Assembly (NCBI RefSeq): GCF_004006295.1
Contig: NZ_CP026095.1
Span: 1,164,001-1,228,000 of the forward strand
Origin: Peribacillus asahii
GTDB lineage: Bacteria > Bacillota > Bacilli > Bacillales > DSM-1321
Direction: 5' to 3'
Length of the DNA: 64,000 nt
The notes under the pieces were generated by a model, which did not search any database, was not told the DNA's origin, and worked only from the letters and a program-made list of their open reading frames with translations. A program made the position numbers and the translations under genes. Shown in pieces: positions 8,552 to 16,098 of this stretch. Position 1 is the first letter of the stretch, and every line of letters begins with the position of its first letter.

Positions 8552-9115
8552 TTAAATCTTTCCTACAAGATCAAGGCTTGGTTTAAGTGTTGCAGAACCT
8601 TCTTGCCATTTTGCAGGACAAACTTCACCCGGATTGTTGCGAACATATTGTGCTGCTTTAATTTTGTTAACAAGAGTGCTTGCATCACGGCCGATACCGT
8701 CAGCATTGACTTCGACTGCTTGGACAATACCATCTGGATCGATGATGAAAGTACCGCGGTCAGCAAGACCTTCTTCTTCGTTTAGTACATCGAAGTTACG
8801 AGAGATTTTTTGTGAAGGGTCACCGATCATAACATATTCGATTTTGCCAATAGCTTCTGAGTGATCGTGCCATGCTTTATGTGTGAAATGAGTATCTGTT
8901 GAAACAGAATACACTTCAACTCCAAGTTCTTTTAGAGTAGCATATTCGTTTTGAAGGTCCTCAAGTTCAGTAGGGCATACGAATGTAAAGTCTGCTGGAT
9001 AAAAGCAAACTACGCTCCATTTTCCTTTTAGGTTTTCTTCAGTAACTTGGATAAACTCACCGTTATGATAAGCTGATGCTGTGAATGGTTTTACTTCTTT
9101 TCCAATTAGAGACAT
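8552..9115 (-). CDS. ahpC: Alkyl hydroperoxide reductase subunit C (peroxiredoxin)
   Basis: This 187-residue 2-Cys peroxiredoxin reduces hydrogen peroxide and organic peroxides. The peroxidatic Cys47 is in [13 protein letters not shown] and the resolving Cys166 in GEVCPAKW. Length matches AhpC. ATG 9115 is preceded by AGGAGG. It is the first gene of the ahpCF operon. A consensus-like promoter and a PerR-type box lie about 120-170 bases upstream, which predicts induction by peroxide when PerR is oxidised. Its codon usage is strongly biased, as expected for a very abundant protein. Confidence 0.98.
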   Translation of the reverse strand: MSLIGKEVKPFTASAYHNGEFIQVTEENLKGKWSVVCFYPADFTFVCPTELEDLQNEYATLKELGVEVYSVSTDTHFTHKAWHDHSEAIGKIEYVMIGDPSQKISRNFDVLNEEEGLADRGTFIIDPDGIVQAVEVNADGIGRDASTLVNKIKAAQYVRNNPGEVCPAKWQEGSATLKPSLDLVGKI

Positions 9116-9233
9116 GATTAAAATTCCTCCTAGAGTGTGTTTTTTAAGAATTGATAAATAGATAGTTTAGAACATATAGTCAAAACTTTAAAACCAATGA
9201 TAATCTTAATTTCTTTTAATCATTATTAGTTAA

Positions 9234-9248
9234 CTATAATAATTCTAA
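9234..9248 (-). promoter_or_regulatory. PerR-type operator of ahpCF
   Basis: CTATAATAATTCTAA matches the PerR box TTATAATNATTATAA at 13 of 15 positions, with an inverted 7-1-7 layout. It lies just downstream of the promoter, where binding would block transcription start. Confidence 0.75.
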
Positions 9249-9261
9249 TTCAAAACTTATT

Positions 9262-9288
9262 ATTATATAAATATTAATGTTTTGTCAA
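9262..9288 (-). promoter_or_regulatory. SigA promoter of ahpCF
   Basis: On the minus strand TTGACA (9288-9283) is followed after 15 bases by TATAAT (9267-9262), or after 17 by TAATAA. The transcript would start near 9255, about 140 bases before ahpC and at the edge of the PerR-type box. Confidence 0.7.
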
Positions 9289-9289
9289 G

Positions 9290-9684
9290 AATAATACTTA
9301 ACTTTATCATGATTTATTTTAATAGTTATTGCTAATCAATGCTGATGGATGTTGTAATTATGGAGTACTTAGCCATTGAGAAAGAGGGGTAAATTGATTT
9401 TGATAGTAAAATATAAATTTTCAACTACTATTAATATTTCTCAATTAATGGGTATTTAGGATATGTATAATATCTGTGAAACTGAGATGGATGGAAGAAT
9501 GAAAAATGACTGTTTTCAACTTGAATAGACGGTGAATCTATATAACATCCCATCTAGTTGATGGAATGATTGTTAGAGGGTAGGGGAGGCATAAAAGTTT
9601 TCTCCGTTGTACTACAAACGGCAAGATTTTAATGTTTTGTATCTTTCTTTACGGGGAATCAGAACTAGGAAAGCTCAAAAAAAA
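9290..9684. other. Intergenic region between ahpC promoter and polyamine operon end
   Basis: About 400 AT-rich bases contain no credible gene. A -10-like TATAAT near 9467 on the plus strand has no obvious reading frame behind it. Confidence 0.4.
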
Positions 9685-9707
9685 TCCAGCAGCACATAGC
9701 TGCTGGA
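9680..9707 (-). terminator. Intrinsic terminator of the polyamine operon
   Basis: Read on the minus strand, TCCAGCAGC and GCTGCTGGA (9-bp perfect stem, 5-base loop) are followed by eight T. It lies about 150 bases after the nspC stop. Confidence 0.8.
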
Positions 9708-9854
9708 CGGATAATTTAGGTCATAAAATAATGGTTTCTTAGAAGAATGAACCGTTATTTTAAACTCCTTACTACTAAATAAATCCTCGAAATCTAACTA
9801 TTCTATTTTTCGTTTTAAATAATTGCGAAAAGAATAGCTATTTTTTCTGGAGGT

Positions 9855-10982
9855 TTATGCAAGCCTCATTTTAAAATCTTGATAGCCAAATTGGCGCACG
9901 ACGCGACAATCTCCATCTTTATCTTTAACAGCGATGGCTGGTAATGGCATGCCGTTAAATGTTGTGGTCTTTACCATGGAGTAAATCGCCATATCACCAA
10001 AAACTAATCTGTCGCCGCTTTTTAATGGTTGATCAAAAGAATAATCGCCGATCACATCGCCTGTAAGACAAGTTTGTCCGCCAAGTCGATACGTAAATGG
10101 CTTCTCGCCTGCGTCTCCTGATCCGAAAAGAGGAGGACGATATGGCATTTCTAATACATCAGGCATATGACAAGTTGCTGAAGTGTCAAGAATAGCAATA
10201 TCGATTCCATTTTTATGGAGATCAAGTACAGATGTGATTAGATAGCCGGCATTGAGCGCAACGGCTTCACCTGGCTCAAGATAGACTTCTAAACCGTATT
10301 TCTCCTGCATTCTCTTAATGCAAGCTTCTAATCTTGGAATATCATAATCTTCTCTTGTGATATGGTGACCGCCGCCAAAGTTAATCCATTCCATCTGTGG
10401 CAGCCATTGTCCGAACTTTTCTTCCACTGCATTTAGAGTTGTCTCTAAATCGTCAGAGTTTTGCTGACAAAGAGTGTGGAAGTGAAGTCCTGAAACACCT
10501 TCAAGCAAATCGGGACAAAAATCTTCCTGTTTTACACCGAATCTAGAACCTGTTGAACATGGGTCATAGATCTCATGGCCAACTTGTGTAGAACATTCAG
10601 GATTGATGCGTAAGCCGACTTTTCTGCCAGCTTGAAGAGCCTTATCTTTAAACTTTTCCAACTGTGAGAAGGAATTAAAGATAATATGATCGCAAATAGA
10701 TATAATTTCGTCGATTTCATCTTCACGATAGGCAGGGGCAAAGACATGATTTTCTTTGCCCATTTCCTCGTAACCTAGACGTGCTTCGAATAAACCGCTT
10801 GCTGTTGCACCACTTAAATATTTTCCAATGAGGGGATACATTGTTGTCATAGAAAATGCTTTTTGTGCTAAAACAATTTTACATCCTGTACGTTCCATGA
10901 CTCCGTTCAGGATTTTTAGGTTTTTTTCTACAAGATCTTCATCGACTACATAGCATGGTGTTGGTAATTCTTCAAATCGCAT
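9855..10982 (-). CDS. nspC: Carboxynorspermidine/carboxyspermidine decarboxylase
   Basis: This 375-residue PLP enzyme is of the alanine-racemase fold (fold III). It decarboxylates carboxyspermidine or carboxynorspermidine, the last step of the aspartate-semialdehyde route to spermidine. PLP lysine is Lys41 in VLAQKAFSM. NFGGGHH near residue 203, EPGEAVALNAGY near 237 and the CLTGDVIGDY active-site loop near 300 are the NspC hallmarks. It lies two bases downstream of the dehydrogenase gene, so the pair forms a complete pathway. The bacterium can thus make spermidine without SpeD/SpeE decarboxylated SAM. Whether the natural product is spermidine or norspermidine cannot be read from sequence. 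Confidence 0.93.
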   Translation of the reverse strand: MRFEELPTPCYVVDEDLVEKNLKILNGVMERTGCKIVLAQKAFSMTTMYPLIGKYLSGATASGLFEARLGYEEMGKENHVFAPAYREDEIDEIISICDHIIFNSFSQLEKFKDKALQAGRKVGLRINPECSTQVGHEIYDPCSTGSRFGVKQEDFCPDLLEGVSGLHFHTLCQQNSDDLETTLNAVEEKFGQWLPQMEWINFGGGHHITREDYDIPRLEACIKRMQEKYGLEVYLEPGEAVALNAGYLITSVLDLHKNGIDIAILDTSATCHMPDVLEMPYRPPLFGSGDAGEKPFTYRLGGQTCLTGDVIGDYSFDQPLKSGDRLVFGDMAIYSMVKTTTFNGMPLPAIAVKDKDGDCRVVRQFGYQDFKMRLA

Positions 10983-10983
10983 A

Positions 10984-12222
10984 TTAACGAGCTAGCTCCG
11001 GTTCTACTGATTTTACTGGCTCAGAATCGACAAGCTCTGGATCAAAGCTTTCTTTCCATGGAAGTCCCCATTTGTTTAATGCATCCATGAATGGATCTGG
11101 ATCAAATTCTTCAATATTGTACACGCCTGGTTTATTCCATTTTCCAGTCATGATCATTGCCGCACCAATCATTGCAGGCACGCCTGTTGTATAAGACACT
11201 GCTTGAGAACCTACTTCTTTATAGCATTCTTCATGGTCACAAACATTGTACACATAATATGTTTTCTCTTTTCCGTCCTTTTTCCCTTTAAAGATACAGC
11301 CAATGTTCGTTTTACCCTTAGTGCGAGGTCCAAGTGAAGCAGGATCCGGTAATACAGCTTTCAAGAACTGAAGTGGAATAATTTGTTTTCCTTCGAATTC
11401 AATTGGCTCAATAGAAGTCATTCCTACATTTTCAAGGCATTTTAGGTGAGTAAGGTAACTTTGGCCAAATGTCATGAAGAAACGGATACGCTTAAGTCCA
11501 GGGATGTTTACCGCAAGAGATTCAAGCTCTTCATGGTATAACAAATACATATCTTTTTCGCCAACTTCAGGGAAGTTATACACGCGTTTAATTTCCATTG
11601 GTTTCGTTTCGATCCATTCACCATTTTCCCAATATCTTCCGTTGGCAGAAACTTCACGGATATTGATTTCAGGATTGAAATTTGTTGCAAACGGATATCC
11701 ATGATCTCCAGCATTGCAGTCAAGAATATCGATATATTCAATTTCATCAAAGTGATGTTTCAATGCATAGGCAGAAAATACACCTGTAACACCAGGATCG
11801 AAGCCGCTTCCTAAAAGAGCTGTAATACCAGCCTTTTCAAAACGTTCGCGATATTCCCATTGCCATTTGTATTCAAATTTTGCTGTATCTTCCGGCTCAT
11901 AGTTTGCTGTATCCATATAGTGTGTTTTTGTTGCAAGACAAGCATCCATGATTGTTAAATCTTGATAAGGTAAAGCTAGATTCATCACGATGTCTGGTTT
12001 TACTTCTTCAATTAACGCAATTAACTCATCCACGTTATCGGCATCAACTTGTGCAGTTGTAATTTTTGTTTTTCCACCATCTAGTTTTTCTTTTAAAGCA
12101 TCGCATTTAGATTTTGTACGACTTGCGATACAAATTTCCTCAAATACTTCGCTATTTTGAACACATTTGTGAATAGCAACTGAAGCGACTCCACCACAAC
12201 CAATAATAAGTGCTTTTCCCAT
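10984..12222 (-). CDS. Carboxy(nor)spermidine dehydrogenase (saccharopine dehydrogenase family)
   Basis: This 412-residue NADPH enzyme joins aspartate semialdehyde to putrescine or diaminopropane, giving carboxyspermidine or carboxynorspermidine. The N-terminal Rossmann motif is IIGCGGVA (residues 6-13). The saccharopine-dehydrogenase-type core has MNLALPYQ, YMDTANYEP and GFDPGVTGVFSAYA. Pairing with nspC distinguishes it from lysine-pathway saccharopine enzymes. ATG 12222 follows AGGAGA. It is the first gene after a long leader with an internal terminator, so expression is probably set by premature termination. The nearby lysine riboswitch serves dapA, not this gene. Confidence 0.9.
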   Translation of the reverse strand: MGKALIIGCGGVASVAIHKCVQNSEVFEEICIASRTKSKCDALKEKLDGGKTKITTAQVDADNVDELIALIEEVKPDIVMNLALPYQDLTIMDACLATKTHYMDTANYEPEDTAKFEYKWQWEYRERFEKAGITALLGSGFDPGVTGVFSAYALKHHFDEIEYIDILDCNAGDHGYPFATNFNPEINIREVSANGRYWENGEWIETKPMEIKRVYNFPEVGEKDMYLLYHEELESLAVNIPGLKRIRFFMTFGQSYLTHLKCLENVGMTSIEPIEFEGKQIIPLQFLKAVLPDPASLGPRTKGKTNIGCIFKGKKDGKEKTYYVYNVCDHEECYKEVGSQAVSYTTGVPAMIGAAMIMTGKWNKPGVYNIEEFDPDPFMDALNKWGLPWKESFDPELVDSEPVKSVEPELAR

Positions 12223-12773
12223 TTCTCTTATCTCCTAACCTAAATAGATTTTTCAAAGCAAAGAGCAATTCCATAACAACCTAATTAGCCGTACATCAAC
12301 TACTTAGTATGTCTTTAGGAATAACCCATTAAGAAATTTTTAAACAATAAAAAAGCAAGTGCAAAACGCATAATCGCGCACAACACTTGCTTTAGATATA
12401 ATTATCAATATTTAAAAAGCATCGGTATATCCATGACAAAGTCACGTGCATACGTCTACCATAAAAATCTAAGATATAGGGTAGAAAGCTCTTTAATATT
12501 CAAAATATATCGTAATATGATCAGAGTCTATATAGCAAATAATTACTTTTTCCACTCTTATTGACCGTTTCACAAGTTGATGTGCACATGCACTGGTTGT
12601 AAAGTAACCAACTTATAAAATTTGAGCTTTTAACTCAATCAATAAGGCAACTAAAGTTGCCAATCGGCATTTGACCCGGCTGTCCGTATGGCCTTGACTT
12701 CTTAAAGAAGTGGTCAAAAAATTATCTGCTTGGAAAGACTCGAGGTTTTGAATATTAGCTTTCCAATTAACGC
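12223..12773 (-). ncRNA. Long structured 5' leader of the polyamine operon (candidate riboswitch)
   Basis: From the promoter at 12780-12808 the predicted transcript runs about 550 nt before the first gene. On the minus strand it contains many paired segments. GGCAACT/AGTTGCC is perfect, around 12645-12660. ACTTC/GAAGT, TTGAG/CTCAA, AAGTTG/CAACTT and GGAAAG/CTTTCC also occur. A terminator hairpin follows at 12353-12392. No T-box GGGTGG motif, lysine-, SAM- or purine-riboswitch core was recognised. A 19-codon frame starting MHVTLSWIYR, ending where the terminator begins, could be a leader peptide but has a poor ribosome binding site. The regulatory role is inferred from architecture. Confidence 0.5.
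12346..12392 (-). terminator. Attenuator-like terminator inside the polyamine leader
   Basis: On the minus strand AAGCAAGTG pairs with CACTTGCTT (12392-12384 and 12361-12353), and TTTTTTATTG follows. It lies about 130 bases before the first gene of the operon it precedes, so it must be bypassed for expression. Confidence 0.7.
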
Positions 12774-12779
12774 TTCTTT

Positions 12780-12808
12780 AGATTATCAACATACAATAAA
12801 AATATCAA
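12780..12808 (-). promoter_or_regulatory. Promoter of the polyamine operon leader
   Basis: On the minus strand TTGATA (12808-12803) and TAATCT (12785-12780) are 17 bases apart, a good SigA pair. The predicted start is near 12773. Confidence 0.55.
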
Positions 12809-13125
12809 TAGGTAAAATAAAAAAAAAATTACCAACTTCAACTATTGAATTGAATTCTATATTATGTAAGTTTGGTTTTAAATGATACTTTCTTGACAGC
12901 GATTATTCATATCAATAATCTCTATGTGTTTATACATAGCACAGAAACTGCACAAAGCACCGAAAAGCAAATAGGCTTGGGCAGATAGAATTCCGTAGCG
13001 AAGCGCGTTCTCCTCTAGATATGATGAATGATTGTGAAGTGTTGTATGTAAGCTGAAATCATAGTGTTTTTGTATAAAAATGGTAAAATGGAGAGAGGAC
13101 AATATGAAAAAAGGAGAGAAAATGA

Positions 13126-13326
13126 ATGCAGGAAGTAGATATCTCGGGTCTTATTTTTCAATTAATCGCTTTAGCAGTTCCAATCATTTTTATCGTAATC
13201 CTATCATTGTCTTGGCGCTCTTCAAAAAACAGAAAAAAACAATTCAATCATATTGATCACAAATTAAACTCCATGGAGAAAAAAATTAAGGAATTCATGG
13301 GCTATCCTGACCACTCCCATGGCTAA
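13126..13326 (+). CDS. Small single-pass membrane protein (DUF4083-like), 3' end altered
   Basis: ATG 13126 lies nine bases after AAGGAG and opens a 66-residue frame. Residues 8-29 are a membrane helix (LIFQLIALAVPIIFIVIL), followed by WRSSKNRKK and a coiled-coil-like HKLNSMEKKIKEFMG. The layout resembles small DUF4083-type membrane proteins. The last five codons and the stop lie in the right end of the IS-like remnant (from about 13308), so the native C-terminus was probably replaced by the insertion. The function of such proteins is unknown. Confidence 0.6.
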   Translation: MQEVDISGLIFQLIALAVPIIFIVILSLSWRSSKNRKKQFNHIDHKLNSMEKKIKEFMGYPDHSHG

Positions 13327-13615
13327 AGCCGCTGGGGTTCTTTCTCACAAATATCCCACTTACCACCTTCCATAAGAAGAGGCAGAGGCGAGACTTGGGT
13401 GAGCAACACTTGAGAGAAAAACAGTCTTTCAAGAGGGCAAGGTCGGTGCCAACTACGCCGTCCAACCGGCGATACTTGTCTAGGATTACGATACCGCACT
13501 CTTTCTATGAAGAGTGTTGGTCGGCAGAACGTTGAACATTTTACGTGACAGACGTTTTTCCTGCCACAACCACCTATGTTCAGTTTTCAAAGAACATCCT
13601 ATATACCAAATGGTA
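13308..13615 (-). mobile_element. IS200/IS605-type right end with omega-RNA-like region (remnant, no TnpB)
   Basis: On the minus strand this region ends in AACCCCAGCGGCTTTAGCC, then ATGGGAGTGGTCA. That is the hairpin end typical of IS1341/TnpB-type elements (CCCA...TGGG and GGC-TTTA-GCC pairing, 13316-13337). Upstream on the same strand are GTTCTTTGAAAACTGAACAT and ACGTCTGTCACG, which I recall from the omega-RNA region of such elements. It is far more GC-rich than the surroundings. No transposase or TnpB frame remains in 13327-13869, so this is a remnant or a non-autonomous copy. The call rests on remembered motifs. Confidence 0.45.
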
Positions 13616-13862
13616 CCATTTTAAACGCATGGTGTACAGAACGTATTTTCGATATTTTGTCTGCACAACGCATTGGAGCGAACGTTCATTCCATCCCTAA
13701 AGGGGGTGCAAGCGCACCGTAATGGGCTTTCTTTTCGCAGAAATCTGTAACGCACAAGATAGTTCATGGAACTCCATCCTTTTTCGCTTCTCCACCTTAC
13801 AATCTAGGTACTCACCTATGTTTACTGAAATGAATATCCTGTTGTTAAAACCATCTTAATTA
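13616..13862. other. Gene-free segment, possibly the rest of the IS-like element
   Basis: About 250 bases of mixed composition have no open frame. GGTGCAAGCGCACC near 13705-13718 is a perfect palindrome. The left boundary of the element could not be found. Confidence 0.35.
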
Positions 13863-13875
13863 TGGAGGAATGGGC

Positions 13876-14654
13876 ATGGGATACTTTGTGAATGTAGAAC
13901 CGGATGTGAATCTATATGTGGAAGATATTAACCCAGGCGGTAACAAGACTATAGTGTTTATACATGGTTGGCCGTTGAGTCATAAACAGTTTGAATATCA
14001 GTTTGATGTTCTTCCTGCATTGGGTTACCGCTGTATCGGCATAGACTGGAGGGGCTTTGGGAATTCGGATAAACCAATGAACGGCTACACTTATAACAGA
14101 CTGGCAGATGATATCCGCATGGTAATGGCTACCCTTCAATTAGACAATGTTACGCTCGTGGGCCACTCTACGGGTGGAGGGATCGCAATTCGATATATGT
14201 CTCGACACAATGGTTACGGAGTATCCAAACTTGTCCTCGTTGACGCTGCAGCTCCGACAGGCTTTTCAACAGAAACGGCTAATAAACTTCTTAAGGAAAC
14301 GTTAAATGACCGCCCCAAGATGATGCAGGGAGTAACGGATACTTTTTCTTTCAGTATATAACCAGCTCATTCTCCGACTGGTTTTTCCAAATGGGATTAC
14401 AGGCTGCAGGGTGGTCAACCGCGGCAATCATTGTTTTATTAAGAGATGAGAAGCTCCATGAAGATATTCTAAAAATAAGTGCCCCCACTTTAATTATTCA
14501 CGGCATCCATGACAAAGTTATTCCATTTGCGCAAGCTCAAGAACTACATCAAAAAATAAGAAATTCACAGCTTGTACCGTTTCAATATAGCGGCCATGGT
14601 CCGTTCTGGGAAGAACGTGACAAGTTTAACCAGCTATTGACCCAATTTATTTAG
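13876..14654 (+). pseudogene. Alpha/beta hydrolase (chloroperoxidase-like), frameshifted
   Basis: Two adjacent frames together make one alpha/beta hydrolase of about 260 residues. The first starts at ATG 13876 (GGAGG seven bases upstream) and holds HGWPLSHKQFEYQ, RGFGNSDKP and the nucleophile elbow GHSTGGG. It shifts out of frame near 14345-14351 and stops at 14361. In the +1-corrected frame the sequence continues through SDWFFQMGLQAAGW to HGIHDKVIP (acid) and SGHGPFWEERDKFN (histidine). A single missing base near 14348 explains the break. The catalytic triad is otherwise intact, so the loss is recent, or it is a sequencing error. Confidence 0.8.
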
Positions 14655-14726
14655 TTAAGATTAAATAATCGGGGTGAGGAGAAGAAGGTAAGAGATGATT
14701 TATCATTTTAGGTTTAGGCGAGAAGA

Positions 14727-14773
14727 CTCCCACTTTAAGTTTGTGCAGAGCGTAGTCTAACAAAGAGTGGGAG
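14727..14773. repeat. GC-rich hairpin repeat
   Basis: CTCCCACT (14727-14734) pairs with AGTGGGAG (14766-14773). The setting (GAAGACTCCCACTTTAAG ... GTGGGAGATGAA) recalls the first hairpin of the element at 6845-7000. It lies between two convergent genes and may act as a terminator. Confidence 0.45.
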
Positions 14774-14821
14774 ATGAATGGCCTTTTGTATAGAGGGAAC
14801 TGGTTTGAAAGAGTTCTTTTC

Positions 14822-15103
14822 TTAACTTTTTTCAAGTAAACACAGTTTAAATTCTCCTACGTTGCCTTTTTCATAAAGATTTGTAATGGAAGTTGAATAC
14901 TGTTGAATGGTCCCTTTAAATTCTCGATTTCTTTCGGGGATTTTTACATCAAATGCTCTTTTGTATAGTAATGTTGTCACATCATGGTAATCTTCACTTG
15001 TCACATCAAACGTAACGGAAATGAGATCGCCATCCTTCGTCTTTTTTTCCCCATACTCTTTCACTGAAATAGAGTAGTTATTTAAAATGATTGTTTTTGC
15101 CAA
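14822..15103 (-). CDS. DUF3219 (YkvR-like) protein
   Basis: This is a 93-residue soluble protein of the DUF3219/YkvR family. The blocks VTFDVTSEDYHDVTTLLY, VPERNREFKG-like and YSTSITNLYEKGNVGEF parallel B. subtilis YkvR closely. A TTG start at 15103 is preferred, because AAGGA (15118-15114) is ten bases upstream. The nearest ATG (15112) is only one base from that site. No biochemical role is known. It is transcribed alone, diverging from the MhqR-boxed region to its right. Confidence 0.75.
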   Translation of the reverse strand: MAKTIILNNYSISVKEYGEKKTKDGDLISVTFDVTSEDYHDVTTLLYKRAFDVKIPERNREFKGTIQQYSTSITNLYEKGNVGEFKLCLLEKS

Positions 15104-15204
15104 AATGATCATATCCTTTTTTGAAATAATTAGGTGCCGATACAAGACTGATTATACTATACACTCCGTTACAGTCTGCAAATCGGAAAAATAAAAAAAG
15201 ATTA

Positions 15205-15251
15205 TTGACATAAAATTTTTTAAGTATTATCATTATCTCATGTTCGAGATA
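15205..15251 (+). promoter_or_regulatory. Promoter with MhqR-like operator (box 1)
   Basis: TTGACA 15205-15210 and TATCAT 15228-15233 are 17 apart. They are followed at once by TATCTCATGTTCGAGATA (15234-15251), a near-palindrome matching the MhqR operator of B. subtilis. The transcript would run into a decayed gene at 15292. Confidence 0.7.
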
Positions 15252-15282
15252 TATTTATTGAAGATAATTTCCGGGGGTGAAA

Positions 15283-15395
15283 AAAAGAAAATGTACGGAT
15301 TTGCCGAATCTGTTATGAATGTAAACAACTAAAGCATTACGGGAGCGAATGAGGTGGGAGTAGGCAACAGTTGACCTTCATGCCGTAGAAGCTAG
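15283..15395 (+). pseudogene. Decayed gene start behind MhqR-like box 1
   Basis: After GGGGGTG, ATG 15292 opens only 13 codons (MYGFAESVMNVNN). Past that TAA, the same frame stays open for SITGANEVGVGNS. No family could be assigned. The complete regulated promoter with no surviving gene suggests a deletion of most of an MhqR-controlled gene. Confidence 0.35.
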
Positions 15396-15490
15396 TTGAT
15401 TATATATTTGAATCATTAAATCGTGTTGAGATAGGAATAATGATTCAAAAAGGTAAATGAAAGAGTAGGAAGTTAAATTTTTTTAATCAT

Positions 15491-15510
15491 TTATCTCGAA
15501 TTCGAGATAA
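15491..15510 (+). promoter_or_regulatory. MhqR-like operator (box 2), perfect palindrome
   Basis: TTATCTCGAATTCGAGATAA is a perfect 20-bp palindrome. It matches the known MhqR consensus (tATCTcgaatTCGAGATa) and lies 31 bases before the DoxX gene start. Confidence 0.85.
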
Positions 15511-15541
15511 AATACAGGGTGATTTTTAGGAGGGTTTTTTG

Positions 15542-15940
15542 ATGATAAGTATTGGATTATTAATCATTCGTTTGGTAGTAGGTGTTTTATTCATTGGTCA
15601 CGGTGCTCAAAAACTATTTGGTTCGTTTGGAGGTTATGGATTAAAAGGTACTGGAGGATGGTTTGAATCTATTGGCATGAAGCCAGGAGTAACAATGGCT
15701 CTTTTCGCAGGATTGGCAGAACTTATTGGAGGAATTTTATTTGTTTTAGGATTTTTAACCCCGCTTGCAGGAGTAATCATTGCAGGAACGATGGTAATGG
15801 CTATTGTGAAGGTACATGGTCCAAGTGGATTATGGGCAACATCAAATGGATATGAATATAACCTTACCCTGCTTGCAGTGGCTATTGGTATAGCGCTAAT
15901 AGGTCCTGGGCAATACGCTGTAGACGCATTTTTATTCTAA
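15542..15940 (+). CDS. DoxX-family membrane protein (MhqP-like)
   Basis: This 132-residue protein has four membrane helices. It opens with LLIIRLVVGVLFIGHGAQKLFG and continues with GLKGTGGWFESIG and GFLTPLAGVIIAGTM, all typical of DoxX/DoxD-like subunits. AGGAGG is eight bases before ATG 15542; the TTG just ahead is not the start. In B. subtilis the DoxX protein MhqP (YdfP) belongs to the MhqR regulon induced by methylhydroquinone and catechol. A perfect MhqR-type palindrome upstream here supports the same role in quinone/thiol stress. Its exact chemistry is unknown. Confidence 0.85.
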   Translation: MISIGLLIIRLVVGVLFIGHGAQKLFGSFGGYGLKGTGGWFESIGMKPGVTMALFAGLAELIGGILFVLGFLTPLAGVIIAGTMVMAIVKVHGPSGLWATSNGYEYNLTLLAVAIGIALIGPGQYAVDAFLF

Positions 15941-16021
15941 AATATAGTTAATTAGAGAGTATTGAACGATTACCGTGTTTATGAGTTCACTAACAATGTT
16001 AAGTGCTTGAAATCTATTTTG

Positions 16022-16062
16022 TTGACAATTATATTTTACTTATATATTATGAATTCGAGATA
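16022..16062 (+). promoter_or_regulatory. Azoreductase promoter with MhqR-like operator (box 3)
   Basis: TTGACA 16022-16027 and TATTAT 16045-16050 are 17 apart. The right half-site TTCGAGATA (16054-16062) is perfect and the left half (16045-16053) is degenerate and overlaps the -10. Repression by the same regulator as the DoxX gene is inferred. Confidence 0.7.
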
Positions 16063-16098
16063 TCTTTATTAATGATAATTTAAAGGAGACTAACAATC

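Noticed and set aside
12353..12780. T-box or lysine riboswitch in the polyamine leader
   Set aside because: The T-box GGGTGG/ACC core and the lysine aptamer cores are absent. The leader is therefore left unclassified.
12878..13102. Minus-strand open frame of 74 codons
   Set aside because: No ribosome binding site and unusual composition. It lies upstream of the polyamine promoter with no conserved motif recognised.
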